21,970 bases of DNA. Origin: Pseudomonadota bacterium (lineage in GTDB: Bacteria; Pseudomonadota; Alphaproteobacteria; Rhodospirillales; Magnetospirillaceae). The position numbers were made by a program, and so were the translations under genes. Positions 6,775 to 14,511 of the stretch are shown here, piece by piece. The stretch covers positions 1 through 21,970 of the forward strand of contig JAFAAW010000088.1 in NCBI GenBank assembly GCA_023426365.1. The letters run 5' to 3'. A model generated the notes under the pieces. The model was not told the DNA's origin. It did not search any database and saw only the letters and a program-made list of their open reading frames with translations. Every line of letters begins with the position of its first letter. Position 1 is the stretch's first letter.

Positions 6775-9309
6775 GTGACTGTCGTCAGGTCCTTCGGAAT
6801 TCGCGCCAAGCTGATCGTGATCTTCGTCGTCATCAAGGTCATTCCCTTGGTGGCGCTGGCGCTGTTCGCTTGGAAGGGTCAGGTGTGGCTGGCCGATCAG
6901 GTGTCCGACAACGTGGTGCGCATGACCCAGACCATGCGCTCGACCGTGGACGAGGTGGCCGACAGCACCACCCGCGCCGCCACCAAGGCGCTGGACGATT
7001 CGGCCCGCGAAACCCTGGAGCGGCTGACCACCGACACCGCCCGCGCGGTGGCGGCGTTCCTGTACGACCGCGACGCCGACATCCGCTCGGCGGCGCTGCT
7101 GGAACCGTCGGACGATTCCTATCGCCGTTTCCTGGCTCAGCGCACCCGCCGGGTGGAGCGCCATCATCCGTGGGCGCTGTCGCCGGACGGCAGCCAATGG
7201 GTACCCGGTCCCGAGGCGGTGCCGCAATACGACCGCCCGGTCATGCAGTCCAGCAACGAGGAAAACGCCCGGAACTTCAACTACCGCCACCCCGACGGCG
7301 TCGGCGTGACCGAACAGCGGCCGCTGTTCCTGGAAATGACCTTCGTCGGCCTGGACGGGCGCGAGCGGGTCAAGGTTGTCAACTCGCCGCTGATGACGCC
7401 GGAATTGCGCGACGTGTCGCGGCGGGAAAACACCTTCGTCAAGGCCGAGGGCTATTTCGACGCGCTCAAGGCGCTCAAGCCCGGCGAAATCCATGTGTCG
7501 GACGTGATCGGCGCCTATGTGGGGTCGCAGGTGATCGGCCCCTACACCCCCGCCGCCGCCCAGAAGCGCGGCATCGCCTTCGAGCCGGAAAAGGCGGCCT
7601 ATGCCGGCACCGAGAACCCGGTGGGCAAGCGGTTCCGCGGCATCGTGCGCTGGGCCACCCCGGTGGAGCGCGGCGGCCAGGTGGTCGGCTGGGTCACGCT
7701 GGCGCTGGACCATGACCACATCATGGAGATGACCGATCATATCCTGCCCGCCGGCGACCGCTATTCCCCCATCGCCGACGCCCGCGCCGGCAATTACGCC
7801 TTCATCTGGGATTACAAGGGCCGCTCGATCGCCCATCCGCGCCACTATTTCCTGACCGGTTTCGATCCCGAAACCGGCCTGCCGGCGACGCCCTGGCTGG
7901 ACGAGGAGCTGTACGCCCAGTGGCAGCAAAGCGGCAAGCCCATCCACGAATTCCTGGCCGGGGTCGAGCCGTTCCACCAGCAATCGCTCAAGAAGAAGGG
8001 GTCGGCGGCGCAGGTCAAGGCCGGCAGTCTGGGCATGGATTGCCGTTATCTCAACCACGCGCCGCAATGCACGGGCTGGATGGACCTGACCCGCGACGGC
8101 GGCTCCGGCTCCTTCGAGATTTTCTGGAGCGGGCTGTGGAAGCTGACCACGGCGGCGGCCATTCCCTATTACACCGGTCCCTACGGCAACAGCCCGCGCG
8201 GCTTCGGCTTCGTCACCATCGGCGCCAACGTGGACGATTTCCACCGCGCCGCCACCGAGGCGCGGCAATACGCCGACCAGGTGGTGATGCAGCGCGACAT
8301 GGAATTGCAGGGCCACCTGGACGGCGTCATGGCCATGATCGTCGAGCAGGTGGAGCGCATGGCCCGCGACCTGACCGTGTCCACCGTGCTGATGATCGTG
8401 CTGGTCATCCTGATCGCGGTGTGGATGGCGTCGTTCCTGACCCGGCGTATCACCGCCGTGATCACCGGCATCCGCCGTTTCGAGGATGGCGACCTGGACC
8501 ACCGGCTGCCGGTGCACGGCAACGACGAGATGGGCCGGCTGGCCGCCTCGTTCAACGACATGGCCGACCGGGTGCGCGAATCCTTCGGCCGCCTGACCGA
8601 GGCCCGCCACAAGGCCGAGGAAGCCAGCCGCATGAAAAGCGAGTTCCTGGCCAGCATGAGCCACGAATTGCGCACGCCGCTGAACGGCATCATCGGTTTT
8701 GCGGAATTGCTGCGCGACGAGGCCGAGAGCGAGGAAGCGCGCGAGAACGCCGAGATCATCGAGCGGTCCAGCCGCCATCTGCTGGAATTGGTCAATTCCA
8801 TCCTGGACATCGCCAAGATCGAGGCGGGCGAGATGGTGCTGAGCCGCCAGCCGGTGCCGCTGCGCATGCTGGCCTCCGAGGTGGCGGCGGTGCATCAGGG
8901 CGCCGCGGCCGCCAAGGGGCTGGGGTTCGCGGTGGAGATGGCCGAGGACCTACCCGAGACGGTGACGGCCGATCCCACCCGGTTGCGCCAGATCCTGCAC
9001 AACCTGCTCAACAACGCCGTCAAGTTCACGGACGCCGGCGAGGTCCGCCTTGCCATCGCGCGGCAGCCGGCGGGGCTGGCCTTCCATATCCACGATACCG
9101 GGCCGGGCATCTCCGAGGACATGCAGGACAAGGTGTTCGAGAAGTTCCGCCAGGTGGACGCCTTCCTGACCCGCAGCCACGGCGGCACCGGACTGGGCCT
9201 GACATTGGCCCGCCATCTGGTCGAGCTGATGGGCGGCCACATGACCCTGGCCTCGGTGGTGGGCCAGGGCAGCACGTTCAGTTTCACCCTGCCGCTGGCG
9301 GCAGAGTGA
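6775..9309 (+). CDS. Hybrid-less sensor histidine kinase with very large extracytoplasmic domain
   Basis: Membrane sensor kinase of 844 residues. TM1 is at about 13-33, an unusually long extracytoplasmic region at about 34-531, TM2 at about 533-554, HAMP at about 556-607, HisKA with His630 in MSHELRTPLNG, and a HATPase domain with NNAVKF (from 746), DTGPGI (774) and GGTGLGL (803). The sensor region carries Cache-like features (for example PYYTGPYG...GFGFVTIGANVDDF near its end) and a Cys pair (423, 432) that could form a disulphide. I chose GTG at 6775 with a weak GGA-type ribosome binding site because it falls just before TM1; the frame is open to 6307 but that part is antisense to the DUF326 gene. 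Its partners are probably the two receivers downstream. The ligand is unknown. Confidence 0.92.
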   Translation: MTVVRSFGIRAKLIVIFVVIKVIPLVALALFAWKGQVWLADQVSDNVVRMTQTMRSTVDEVADSTTRAATKALDDSARETLERLTTDTARAVAAFLYDRDADIRSAALLEPSDDSYRRFLAQRTRRVERHHPWALSPDGSQWVPGPEAVPQYDRPVMQSSNEENARNFNYRHPDGVGVTEQRPLFLEMTFVGLDGRERVKVVNSPLMTPELRDVSRRENTFVKAEGYFDALKALKPGEIHVSDVIGAYVGSQVIGPYTPAAAQKRGIAFEPEKAAYAGTENPVGKRFRGIVRWATPVERGGQVVGWVTLALDHDHIMEMTDHILPAGDRYSPIADARAGNYAFIWDYKGRSIAHPRHYFLTGFDPETGLPATPWLDEELYAQWQQSGKPIHEFLAGVEPFHQQSLKKKGSAAQVKAGSLGMDCRYLNHAPQCTGWMDLTRDGGSGSFEIFWSGLWKLTTAAAIPYYTGPYGNSPRGFGFVTIGANVDDFHRAATEARQYADQVVMQRDMELQGHLDGVMAMIVEQVERMARDLTVSTVLMIVLVILIAVWMASFLTRRITAVITGIRRFEDGDLDHRLPVHGNDEMGRLAASFNDMADRVRESFGRLTEARHKAEEASRMKSEFLASMSHELRTPLNGIIGFAELLRDEAESEEARENAEIIERSSRHLLELVNSILDIAKIEAGEMVLSRQPVPLRMLASEVAAVHQGAAAAKGLGFAVEMAEDLPETVTADPTRLRQILHNLLNNAVKFTDAGEVRLAIARQPAGLAFHIHDTGPGISEDMQDKVFEKFRQVDAFLTRSHGGTGLGLTLARHLVELMGGHMTLASVVGQGSTFSFTLPLAAE

Positions 9310-9328
9310 GGAGGGGGAGGGGAGAGGG

Positions 9329-9709
9329 ATGAAATCCGCGCTGGTGGTGGATGACAACGAGATCAACCGCATCCTGGTCAGTCGCTTCCTGACCAAGATG
9401 GGCTGGCAGGTGGCCAACGCCGAGGACGGCGACAAGGCCCTGGAATGGATGGCGGGCAATGCCGCCGACCTGATCTTGCTCGACATCTCCATGCCGACCA
9501 TCTGCGGCCAGGACGTCTGCCGCCGCGCCCGCGCCGAGGGCCTGGACAAGGGGGCGCGGCTGGTCGCCTACACCGCCCACGCCATGCCCGAGGAGCGCGA
9601 GGAGTTCCTGGCCTGCGGCTTCGACGCCATCCTGGTCAAGCCGGTGTCGCGCCAGACGGTGGCCGACCTGCTGGCCCATCTGGGGCTGGCGGAGCAGGTG
9701 GCGCCATGA
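9329..9709 (+). CDS. Single-domain response regulator (receiver only)
   Basis: Receiver domain of 126 residues with no output domain. The phosphorylation site is Asp52 in LLDISMP, with the acidic pair Asp8-Asp9 (VVDDN), Thr82 (YTAHA) and Lys104 (VKPVS). It starts 19 bases after the kinase stop behind a very purine-rich GAGGAGGGGGAGGGGAGAGGG leader, so high translation is expected. It is the likely phosphoacceptor of the upstream kinase and would act by protein-protein contact or as a phosphorelay shuttle. Its stop overlaps the next ATG (ATGA), indicating translational coupling to the Cache protein. Confidence 0.93.
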   Translation: MKSALVVDDNEINRILVSRFLTKMGWQVANAEDGDKALEWMAGNAADLILLDISMPTICGQDVCRRARAEGLDKGARLVAYTAHAMPEEREEFLACGFDAILVKPVSRQTVADLLAHLGLAEQVAP

Positions 9710-10167
9710 TCCGCCGATTCGTGACCGCGCTGGCGCTGGTGCTGGCGGTGTTCGCCAGCGTCCCGGCCCCGGCCGCCGACAAGCCCGGCGACGAGCAGGT
9801 GAGCGCGCTGGCGCGCGAGGCGGTCAAGCTGCTGCTCGGCCGGGACCTGGACCAGGCGCGCCGCGCCTTTCATCCCGAGGGGCGGTTCCGCTTCGGCGAG
9901 GTCTACGTCAACGTCATCGACGGCAACGGCACCTGGCTGGTCTATCCGCCCAATCCGCGGCACGAGGGCAAGTCGGTGCTGAACGTGCGCGACGCCGACG
10001 GCAAGATGCTGGTTCAGGAAATCATCCGCGTGGCCCGCGAACGGGGCGAGGGCTGGGTGGAATACCGCTGGCTCAACCCGGTCAGCAACCGCATCGAACC
10101 CAAGGTGTCCTTCGTCAAGCAGGTGCCGGACAAGGACATGATCGTGTACGTGGGCATCTATCGGTAG
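9706..10167 (+). CDS. Secreted single-Cache-domain protein (paralogue B)
   Basis: Exported protein of 153 residues. It has a Sec signal peptide (about 1-24, MIRRFVTALALVLAVFASVP then APAA) and a single Cache-like domain with EVYVNVIDGNGTWLVYPPNP, HEGKSVLNVRDADGK and GEGWVEYRWLNPVSNRIEPK, close to the matching segments of the protein at 2761-3228. There is no anchor or output domain, so it should be a free periplasmic protein. It is encoded between two receivers in the kinase operon and starts inside the ATGA overlap with the first receiver. It may be an accessory ligand-binding subunit of the kinase; this is inference from operon position. Confidence 0.85.
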   Translation: MIRRFVTALALVLAVFASVPAPAADKPGDEQVSALAREAVKLLLGRDLDQARRAFHPEGRFRFGEVYVNVIDGNGTWLVYPPNPRHEGKSVLNVRDADGKMLVQEIIRVARERGEGWVEYRWLNPVSNRIEPKVSFVKQVPDKDMIVYVGIYR

Positions 10168-10176
10168 GAGAAACGC

Positions 10177-10587
10177 GTGGGCGACGGCAACGATCTGGGC
10201 GCATGGGTCGCCGGCAAAAGGTTTCTGGTGGTCGAGGACGTGGACACCTCGCGCATGCTGGTCTCGGGCCTGCTGCGCGGGCTGGGCGCCACCCAGGTGG
10301 TCACCGCCGTCAACGGCGAGGACGCGCTCGACAAGATCGACAAGAAGGGCGTGCCCGACATCATCCTGTGCGACTGGGTGATGCCCGGCATGGACGGGCT
10401 GGCCCTGCTTGGCGTGGTCAAGCAGCGGCATGCCGGGGTGCGCTTCGTCATGCTGACGGCGGTCACCGACCCCGACCACGTGCGCCAGGCCGCCCATCTC
10501 AAGGTGGACGGCTATGTGGCCAAGCCGTTCTCGCGCCAGACCCTGCTCGACACCCTGACCAAGCTGCGCGCGGCCGAGACGCGCTAG
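10177..10587 (+). CDS. Single-domain response regulator, CheY-like
   Basis: Lone receiver of 136 residues. Asp66 in ILCDWVMPGMDG is the phosphorylation site, with Glu20-Asp21 as the acidic pair, Thr94 (MLTAV) and Lys116 (VAKPFS). The start is GTG at 10177, set by TAGGAG six bases upstream, which itself overlaps the previous stop; the nearby ATG at 10203 is in another frame. It is the last gene of the kinase-receiver-Cache-receiver operon and is followed by a hairpin terminator. The chemotaxis-type WxMPxMDG loop suggests a protein-binding output rather than DNA binding. Two receivers for one kinase may compete for phosphate, one acting as a sink, but that is speculative. Confidence 0.93.
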   Translation: MGDGNDLGAWVAGKRFLVVEDVDTSRMLVSGLLRGLGATQVVTAVNGEDALDKIDKKGVPDIILCDWVMPGMDGLALLGVVKQRHAGVRFVMLTAVTDPDHVRQAAHLKVDGYVAKPFSRQTLLDTLTKLRAAETR

Positions 10588-10614
10588 CCAGGGCGTGTCG
10601 CCCCGAGCAAAGGA

Positions 10615-10648
10615 CAAACCCCGCAACGGGCGGCCGTCGCGGGGTTTG
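10615..10648. terminator. Bidirectional hairpin terminator between convergent genes
   Basis: Perfect 10-base stem CAAACCCCGC / GCGGGGTTTG with a 14-base loop, between the stop of the second receiver (10587, plus) and the stop of thyX (10673, minus). The TTT inside each 3' arm gives a short U-run in both directions, so it probably terminates both operons. Confidence 0.7.
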
Positions 10649-10672
10649 CTGTCGATGGCGCCGTCGGGCCGA

Positions 10673-11617
10673 TCAGGCCGTGAAGCGGGCCTGGAACTCG
10701 CGGATCTCGCGCTTGCTCATGCCATAGGCCTCGGCATCGGCGATGGTGGCCTTGCCGGCCAGCATGTCGCGCACCAGGCCGATCTCCATGCGCGACAGGC
10801 GCGTGGCCTCGAGCTGGTAGTCGCGGAACGCCTCGGTGGTCACCGGCACCCAATCGGCCATGATCTCCAGGATCTTCTCGGCGAAGATGCGGATTTCGTA
10901 CTGGGCGTGCACGTCGGCGCGCAGGCGCAGGAAGTGCATCAGGTTGTGCAGGTTGGTCTGCCAATACATCTGGGTATAGGCCGACACCGGCAGGCCGATG
11001 CGGGCCAGTTCGCGGGCGATGCCGACGCCGTCCTCGTCCAGCGGCTTGCCCTCCTCGTCGGCGTTGAGCAGCTTGTGATAGGTGTCGAAGCTGCGCGCCG
11101 CGTCCTCCTTGAGCAGGCGCAGCACCTCGGCCGCCTGGTCGGGGGTCAGCGTGTCGCCGCGGCCCTGCTTGTTGTCCTTTGACTGCACCGCCAATTGGGC
11201 GGGGTCGGGCAGGTAGAACTCGTCGGGCATGATGGAATAGCGCGCCGAATACTCGTTCAAGCTTGCGGTGCGGTGGCGCACCCACTGGCGCATGACGAAG
11301 ATGGGCAGCTTGACGTGCAGCTTGATGACGCAGCCCTCGAACGGGCTGGTATGCAGGTGCCGCATCAGATAGCGCAGCAGGGCGCGGTCGTCGGCGAGGC
11401 TCTTGGTGCCCTTGCCATAGCTCATGCGCGCCATCTGCAGCACCGAGACGTCGTCGCCCATGTAGTCCTTCACCGCGACGAAGCCGTGGTCCAGCACCGG
11501 GTGATAGACGTTGACGTGCTTTTCCATGCCCTCGGCGACGGGGCGGAAGGTGGCGGCCTGCTCCCTCACGGGGGCGTCGGCGGGCACGGGATCGGGACGT
11601 TCGGGATCGGCGGACAT
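10673..11617 (-). CDS. thyX: Flavin-dependent thymidylate synthase ThyX
   Basis: FAD-dependent thymidylate synthase, converting dUMP to dTMP with methylene-tetrahydrofolate and NADPH. The 314-residue protein contains the ThyX signature RHRTASLNEYSAR (residues 114-126), the family's RHRxxSxNxxSxR motif, and further conserved stretches such as SPFEGCVIKLHVKLPIFVMR before it and the helical GLPVSAYTQMYWQTNLHNLM later. The start MSADPERP is supported by AGGTGA a few bases upstream; the longer open frame upstream overlaps the START-domain gene. It is the last gene of a three-gene unit after the cyclic-nucleotide-binding and RatA/COQ10 genes, 43 bases after the latter. Its presence suggests that ThyA may be absent, but that cannot be judged here. 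Confidence 0.97.
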   Translation of the reverse strand: MSADPERPDPVPADAPVREQAATFRPVAEGMEKHVNVYHPVLDHGFVAVKDYMGDDVSVLQMARMSYGKGTKSLADDRALLRYLMRHLHTSPFEGCVIKLHVKLPIFVMRQWVRHRTASLNEYSARYSIMPDEFYLPDPAQLAVQSKDNKQGRGDTLTPDQAAEVLRLLKEDAARSFDTYHKLLNADEEGKPLDEDGVGIARELARIGLPVSAYTQMYWQTNLHNLMHFLRLRADVHAQYEIRIFAEKILEIMADWVPVTTEAFRDYQLEATRLSRMEIGLVRDMLAGKATIADAEAYGMSKREIREFQARFTA

Positions 11618-11660
11618 GGGATCACCTGATGCGGACGGAAGAGTCGCCGCCTTATACCAC

Positions 11661-12113
11661 TCAGTGGGCGGTCCCGCCATACAGGGTCGCGGCGCGGTCC
11701 TCGAAGCGGCGGATCGCCTTGCGCGCGGCTTCGGGCGCCGCCAGCCGGGCCAGGCCGTGCAAAAGCGGGCTGCGCATGGCCAGGTCGTAGCGCGCCACCA
11801 CCCGGCAGCCGCCGCCGGCCAGCGGCTCGAACCGCCATTCCAGATGGAAGTGGCGGAACGGCGCCTGCTCGGCGCTGATCTCCAGCCGTTCGGGCGGCGT
11901 GGCGACCGCGCGGGTGCGAAAGCCGGCATCCACCGGGCCGGCGCCGAAATGGTTGTCCACCAGCCACACGCCGCCGTCGCGCGACAGAACGCGCGCGCTG
12001 CGGCACCACGGAATGAACTCGGGATAGCGTTCGATGTCGGCGGCCAGCGCGAACATCTGGTCGGGCGAATAGGCGGGGAAATCGATTGCCACCCGCCCGG
12101 CGATGGCCGCCAT
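11661..12113 (-). CDS. RatA/COQ10-family START-domain protein
   Basis: Protein of 150 residues of the polyketide cyclase/START family that includes ubiquinone-binding COQ10 and bacterial RatA. Typical features are the N-terminal YSPDQMFALAADIERYPEFIPWC, the central FRHFHLEWRFEPL strand pair, and the C-terminal helix ending AIRRFEDRAATLYG. The COQ10 role is to carry or chaperone coenzyme Q for respiration; the 'toxin' role described for RatA in E. coli (blocking ribosome subunit joining) is not implied here, and no RatB partner is adjacent. Its ATG overlaps the stop of the cyclic-nucleotide-binding gene by one base (TGATG), so translation is likely coupled. Confidence 0.88.
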   Translation of the reverse strand: MAAIAGRVAIDFPAYSPDQMFALAADIERYPEFIPWCRSARVLSRDGGVWLVDNHFGAGPVDAGFRTRAVATPPERLEISAEQAPFRHFHLEWRFEPLAGGGCRVVARYDLAMRSPLLHGLARLAAPEAARKAIRRFEDRAATLYGGTAH

Positions 12114-12457
12114 CAGCGGGTCAGGTTGCGGATGTTGCGGACAAAGATGTTGAGCAGGCCGCGGATGAAGGGGTCGGCCTTGGCCAGCTTTTCGCGAAAG
12201 GAGTCGCGGCCGATGATCACCACGGACACGTCGGTCAGCGCCTTGGCGGTGGCCATGCGCGGCTGGTCGTCCACCAGCGCCATTTCGCCGAACAGCTCGC
12301 CCCGGCCCAGCGTCGCCAGCAGCAGGCCGTTCTTGATGATCTCGATCTGGCCGTCCTGGATCAGATAGGCGCGATCGCCGAGATCGCCTTCCTTGAAGAC
12401 GTTCTGCCCGGCGTAGAAAACCTTGCGTTCGAGAACCCGTCCCTTCTCCAGCGCCAT
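12113..12457 (-). CDS. Cyclic-nucleotide-binding-domain protein (Crp-type fold, no DNA-binding domain)
   Basis: Protein of 114 residues consisting almost entirely of one cNMP-binding beta-roll: FKEGDLGDRAYLIQDGQIEI, the LLATLGRGELFGEMALVDDQ phosphate-binding cassette, and PRMATAKAL with the Arg expected to contact the cyclic phosphate. There is no helix-turn-helix or catalytic domain, so it is not a transcription factor by itself. Whether it really binds cAMP or cGMP is unknown. A strong AGGAGGGAG ribosome binding site precedes the ATG. It is first in the operon with the START-domain gene and thyX. Confidence 0.9.
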   Translation of the reverse strand: MALEKGRVLERKVFYAGQNVFKEGDLGDRAYLIQDGQIEIIKNGLLLATLGRGELFGEMALVDDQPRMATAKALTDVSVVIIGRDSFREKLAKADPFIRGLLNIFVRNIRNLTR

Positions 12458-12606
12458 GGTCTTTCTCCCTCCTGGCGAACGACTTTAAGCACAGAGGGTC
12501 CGGAAGTCACTCCCTCCATGCATCTTGAGCGGATGTTTATGTGCCCGCCATCGACAGCGCCGGTTGGGAGCGGCTAAACTCAGGGTTTTCCAGTAACAGG
12601 ACGGCC

Positions 12607-13107
12607 ATGACCACCGCACCCGCTTCCGCCGCCATTCGCGAACGCCTGCTGGTGCGGCTGCGGGCGCTGATGGCGCGCACGGTCGCCAACGGCTGCACCG
12701 CCGAGGAGGAACTGGCCGCCGCCCGCATGGTGGGCAAGGTCGCCGCCCAATTGGACGGAGCCGCGCCGCCGGCAGCCGAGCCACCCCCGGCGCCATGGGC
12801 GCAGGCGGAACGGGCCTCGCCCGAATACCAGGCGCTTTTGGAAAAGACCACGGCCGAGACGCTGCTGAAGGCGGCGGTGCGGGAGCTGGCGCTGAACCAC
12901 ATCAACACGGTGTCGCCGCCGCGCCGCCGGGTGGTGGGCGAGCCGACCGAGCGGGTCGGCATCCACGAATTGCTGACGCCGGTGCTGGGCATGATGGTGG
13001 GCGTTGCCGGCACCCGCATGGGCAGCCGGATCCTGCGCGGCATCATCGACGAGCTGGTCTATGACGGGGAGTTGCCGCCCCATCTGGACCTGCCGCTGGC
13101 GCGCTGA
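12607..13107 (+). CDS. DUF2786-domain protein
   Basis: Protein of 166 residues whose N-terminal helical stretch (about 8-45: IRERLLVRLRALMARTVANG followed by CTAEEELAAARMVGKVAAQL) resembles DUF2786, a small domain of unknown function. A Pro/Ala linker (about 50-65) leads to a C-terminal region with a Gly-rich hydrophobic segment (VLGMMVGVAGTRMGSRILRG) that could be amphipathic or membrane-associated. The ATG at 12607 has AGGA upstream; an earlier in-frame GTG (12541) has no clear ribosome binding site. It is divergent from the cyclic-nucleotide-binding gene and 4 bases from the lipoprotein gene downstream. The function is unknown. Confidence 0.75.
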   Translation: MTTAPASAAIRERLLVRLRALMARTVANGCTAEEELAAARMVGKVAAQLDGAAPPAAEPPPAPWAQAERASPEYQALLEKTTAETLLKAAVRELALNHINTVSPPRRRVVGEPTERVGIHELLTPVLGMMVGVAGTRMGSRILRGIIDELVYDGELPPHLDLPLAR

Positions 13108-13111
13108 GCCG

Positions 13112-13363
13112 ATGCGCCGCCTTGTCCCGCTCGCCGCCGTGCTGGCCCTGGCCGCCTGTGGCGGCCGTGCGCCGGCGGTGGCGCCGCCGCCCGCGCTGGG
13201 CGCCGCCCCCGCCTGTTCGCTGAATACGCCGCCGCCCGGCTATCGTGGCCCGGTGTCGCCGTTCGCCGGACCCTGCCCGGCCGTCGCCCCGGCCGCGCCG
13301 GAAGCGTCCGGGGTGTGGGACTATTCCCAGGGCGCGCCGCCGCGCGCCGTGCGCGGGCAATAA
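13112..13363 (+). CDS. Small proline-rich predicted lipoprotein
   Basis: Protein of 83 residues with a lipoprotein signal peptide: MRRLVPLAAVLALAAC, positively charged start, hydrophobic core and lipobox LAAC with Cys16. The mature part is Pro/Ala-rich (APAVAPPPALGAAPACSLNT) and low-complexity, with two further Cys, and ends SGVWDYSQGAPPRAVRGQ. It begins 4 bases after the DUF2786 stop, so the two are probably co-transcribed. No function can be assigned; it could be a small outer-membrane-anchored peptide. Composition is biased, but the signal peptide in the right frame supports a real gene. Confidence 0.65.
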   Translation: MRRLVPLAAVLALAACGGRAPAVAPPPALGAAPACSLNTPPPGYRGPVSPFAGPCPAVAPAAPEASGVWDYSQGAPPRAVRGQ

Positions 13364-13391
13364 AAAACGGCCGCCGGTTGCCCGGCGGCCG
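13362..13391 (-). terminator. Rho-independent terminator of the aldolase gene
   Basis: Perfect 10-base stem CGGCCGCCGG / CCGGCGGCCG around a TTGC loop at 13368-13391, followed on the minus strand by TTTTTTATTG. This is a textbook intrinsic terminator for the aldolase ending at 13424. On the plus strand only CAAGGTTTTCCC follows, so it may act weakly on the lipoprotein transcript too. Confidence 0.85.
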
Positions 13392-13423
13392 CAAGGTTTT
13401 CCCTTTGTTGAGGCACGGGGAAT

Positions 13424-14470
13424 TTACAGGCCGTATTTTTCCGCCAGGACCGGGTCCTTGGCGGCCACGCGCTTGGCGAGGTCGACGATCACCTTGGCCT
13501 GCTTCCAGGTGGCGTCATCTTGCATCTTGCCGTCGATCATCACGGCGCCGGTGCCGTCGGGCATGGCCTCCAGGATTTTCTTGGCGAAGAGAACTTCATT
13601 CACGTCGGGGCTGAACACCGCCTTGGCGATGTCGATCTGGCTGGGGTGCAGCGACCATGCACCGGCGCAGCCCAGCAGGAAGGCGTTGCGGAACTGCGCC
13701 TCGCATGCCGCCGAATCCGAGAAATCGCCGAACGGGCCATAGAACGCCTTGATGCCGGCGGACTGGCAGGCATCCACCATCTTGGCGACGGTGTAATGCC
13801 ACAGATCCTGCTGGAACAGGGTACGCGGCGCCTCGCCCTTGGCATCTTCCAGCACGCCGTAGAACGGGTGGCCGCCGCCGACGCGGGTGGTCTTCATGCC
13901 GCGCGAGGCGGCCAGATCGGCCGGACCCAGGCTCATGCCGTGCATGCGCGGGGACGCCTGCGCGATGGCGGCGACGTTTTCGACGCCCAGCGCGGTTTCC
14001 AAGATGGCGTGGATCATGATCGGGCGCGCCACGCCGTGCTTGGCCTCGAGCTGGGCCAGCAACTGGTCCAGGTAATGGATGTCCCACGGCCCTTCGACCT
14101 TGGGCAGCATGATGACGTCCACCTTGTTGCCGGCGGCAGCGACGATCTCGGTGACGTCGTCCAGGAACCACGGGCTGTTCAGGCAGTTGACGCGGGTCCA
14201 CAAGCTGCAGCCGCCCAGGTCGGCGTTCTTGGCGACCTCGATGAAGCCGGCGCGCGCCGCTTCCTTGGCGTCGGCCGGAATGGCGTCCTCCAGGTTGCCC
14301 AGCAGGACGTCCACGTTCTTGGCCATCTCGGGCACCTTGGCCCGCATCTTTTCCACATGCGGCGGGAAGAAGTGGATCATGCGCTCCAGCGTCACCGGCA
14401 CCTCGCGATAGGGGGCGGGGGCACCGATGGCCAGCGGCTCGAAGAACTTCTTGGGCGGCTTGATGGTCAT
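13424..14470 (-). CDS. CitE-like HpcH/HpaI aldolase, probable malyl-CoA/methylmalyl-CoA lyase
   Basis: Mg-dependent C-C lyase of 348 residues from the CitE-like HpcH/HpaI superfamily. Visible are LLGNLEDAIPADAKEAAR (about 56-73), RVNCLNSP with Arg93, the acidic metal ligands Glu158 (ILETALGVENV) and Asp185 (SLGPADLAASRG), and GPFGDFSDSAACEAQFRNAF and LHPSQIDIAKAVF near the C-terminus, as in L-malyl-CoA/beta-methylmalyl-CoA lyases. Such enzymes cleave methylmalyl-CoA to glyoxylate and propionyl-CoA in the ethylmalonyl-CoA pathway. It is somewhat longer than the roughly 320-residue well-known Mcl1/MclA proteins, so substrate assignment is tentative. The start MTIKPPKKFF follows a weak GAGG. Methylmalonyl-CoA mutase nearby supports this pathway. 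The upstream region contains an operator array. Confidence 0.85.
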   Translation of the reverse strand: MTIKPPKKFFEPLAIGAPAPYREVPVTLERMIHFFPPHVEKMRAKVPEMAKNVDVLLGNLEDAIPADAKEAARAGFIEVAKNADLGGCSLWTRVNCLNSPWFLDDVTEIVAAAGNKVDVIMLPKVEGPWDIHYLDQLLAQLEAKHGVARPIMIHAILETALGVENVAAIAQASPRMHGMSLGPADLAASRGMKTTRVGGGHPFYGVLEDAKGEAPRTLFQQDLWHYTVAKMVDACQSAGIKAFYGPFGDFSDSAACEAQFRNAFLLGCAGAWSLHPSQIDIAKAVFSPDVNEVLFAKKILEAMPDGTGAVMIDGKMQDDATWKQAKVIVDLAKRVAAKDPVLAEKYGL

Positions 14471-14511
14471 GGGAAACGCAATCCTCTTACCTGAAAAATC
14501 GCTTGTCGGTA

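Noticed and set aside
6745..8895. Open frame of 716 codons on the minus strand
   Set aside because: It is antisense to the large sensor kinase, which has clear domains and a sensible start.
11661..12113. RatA as part of a toxin-antitoxin pair
   Set aside because: No RatB-like partner is adjacent, and the same fold is widespread as COQ10-type quinone-binding protein in alphaproteobacteria.
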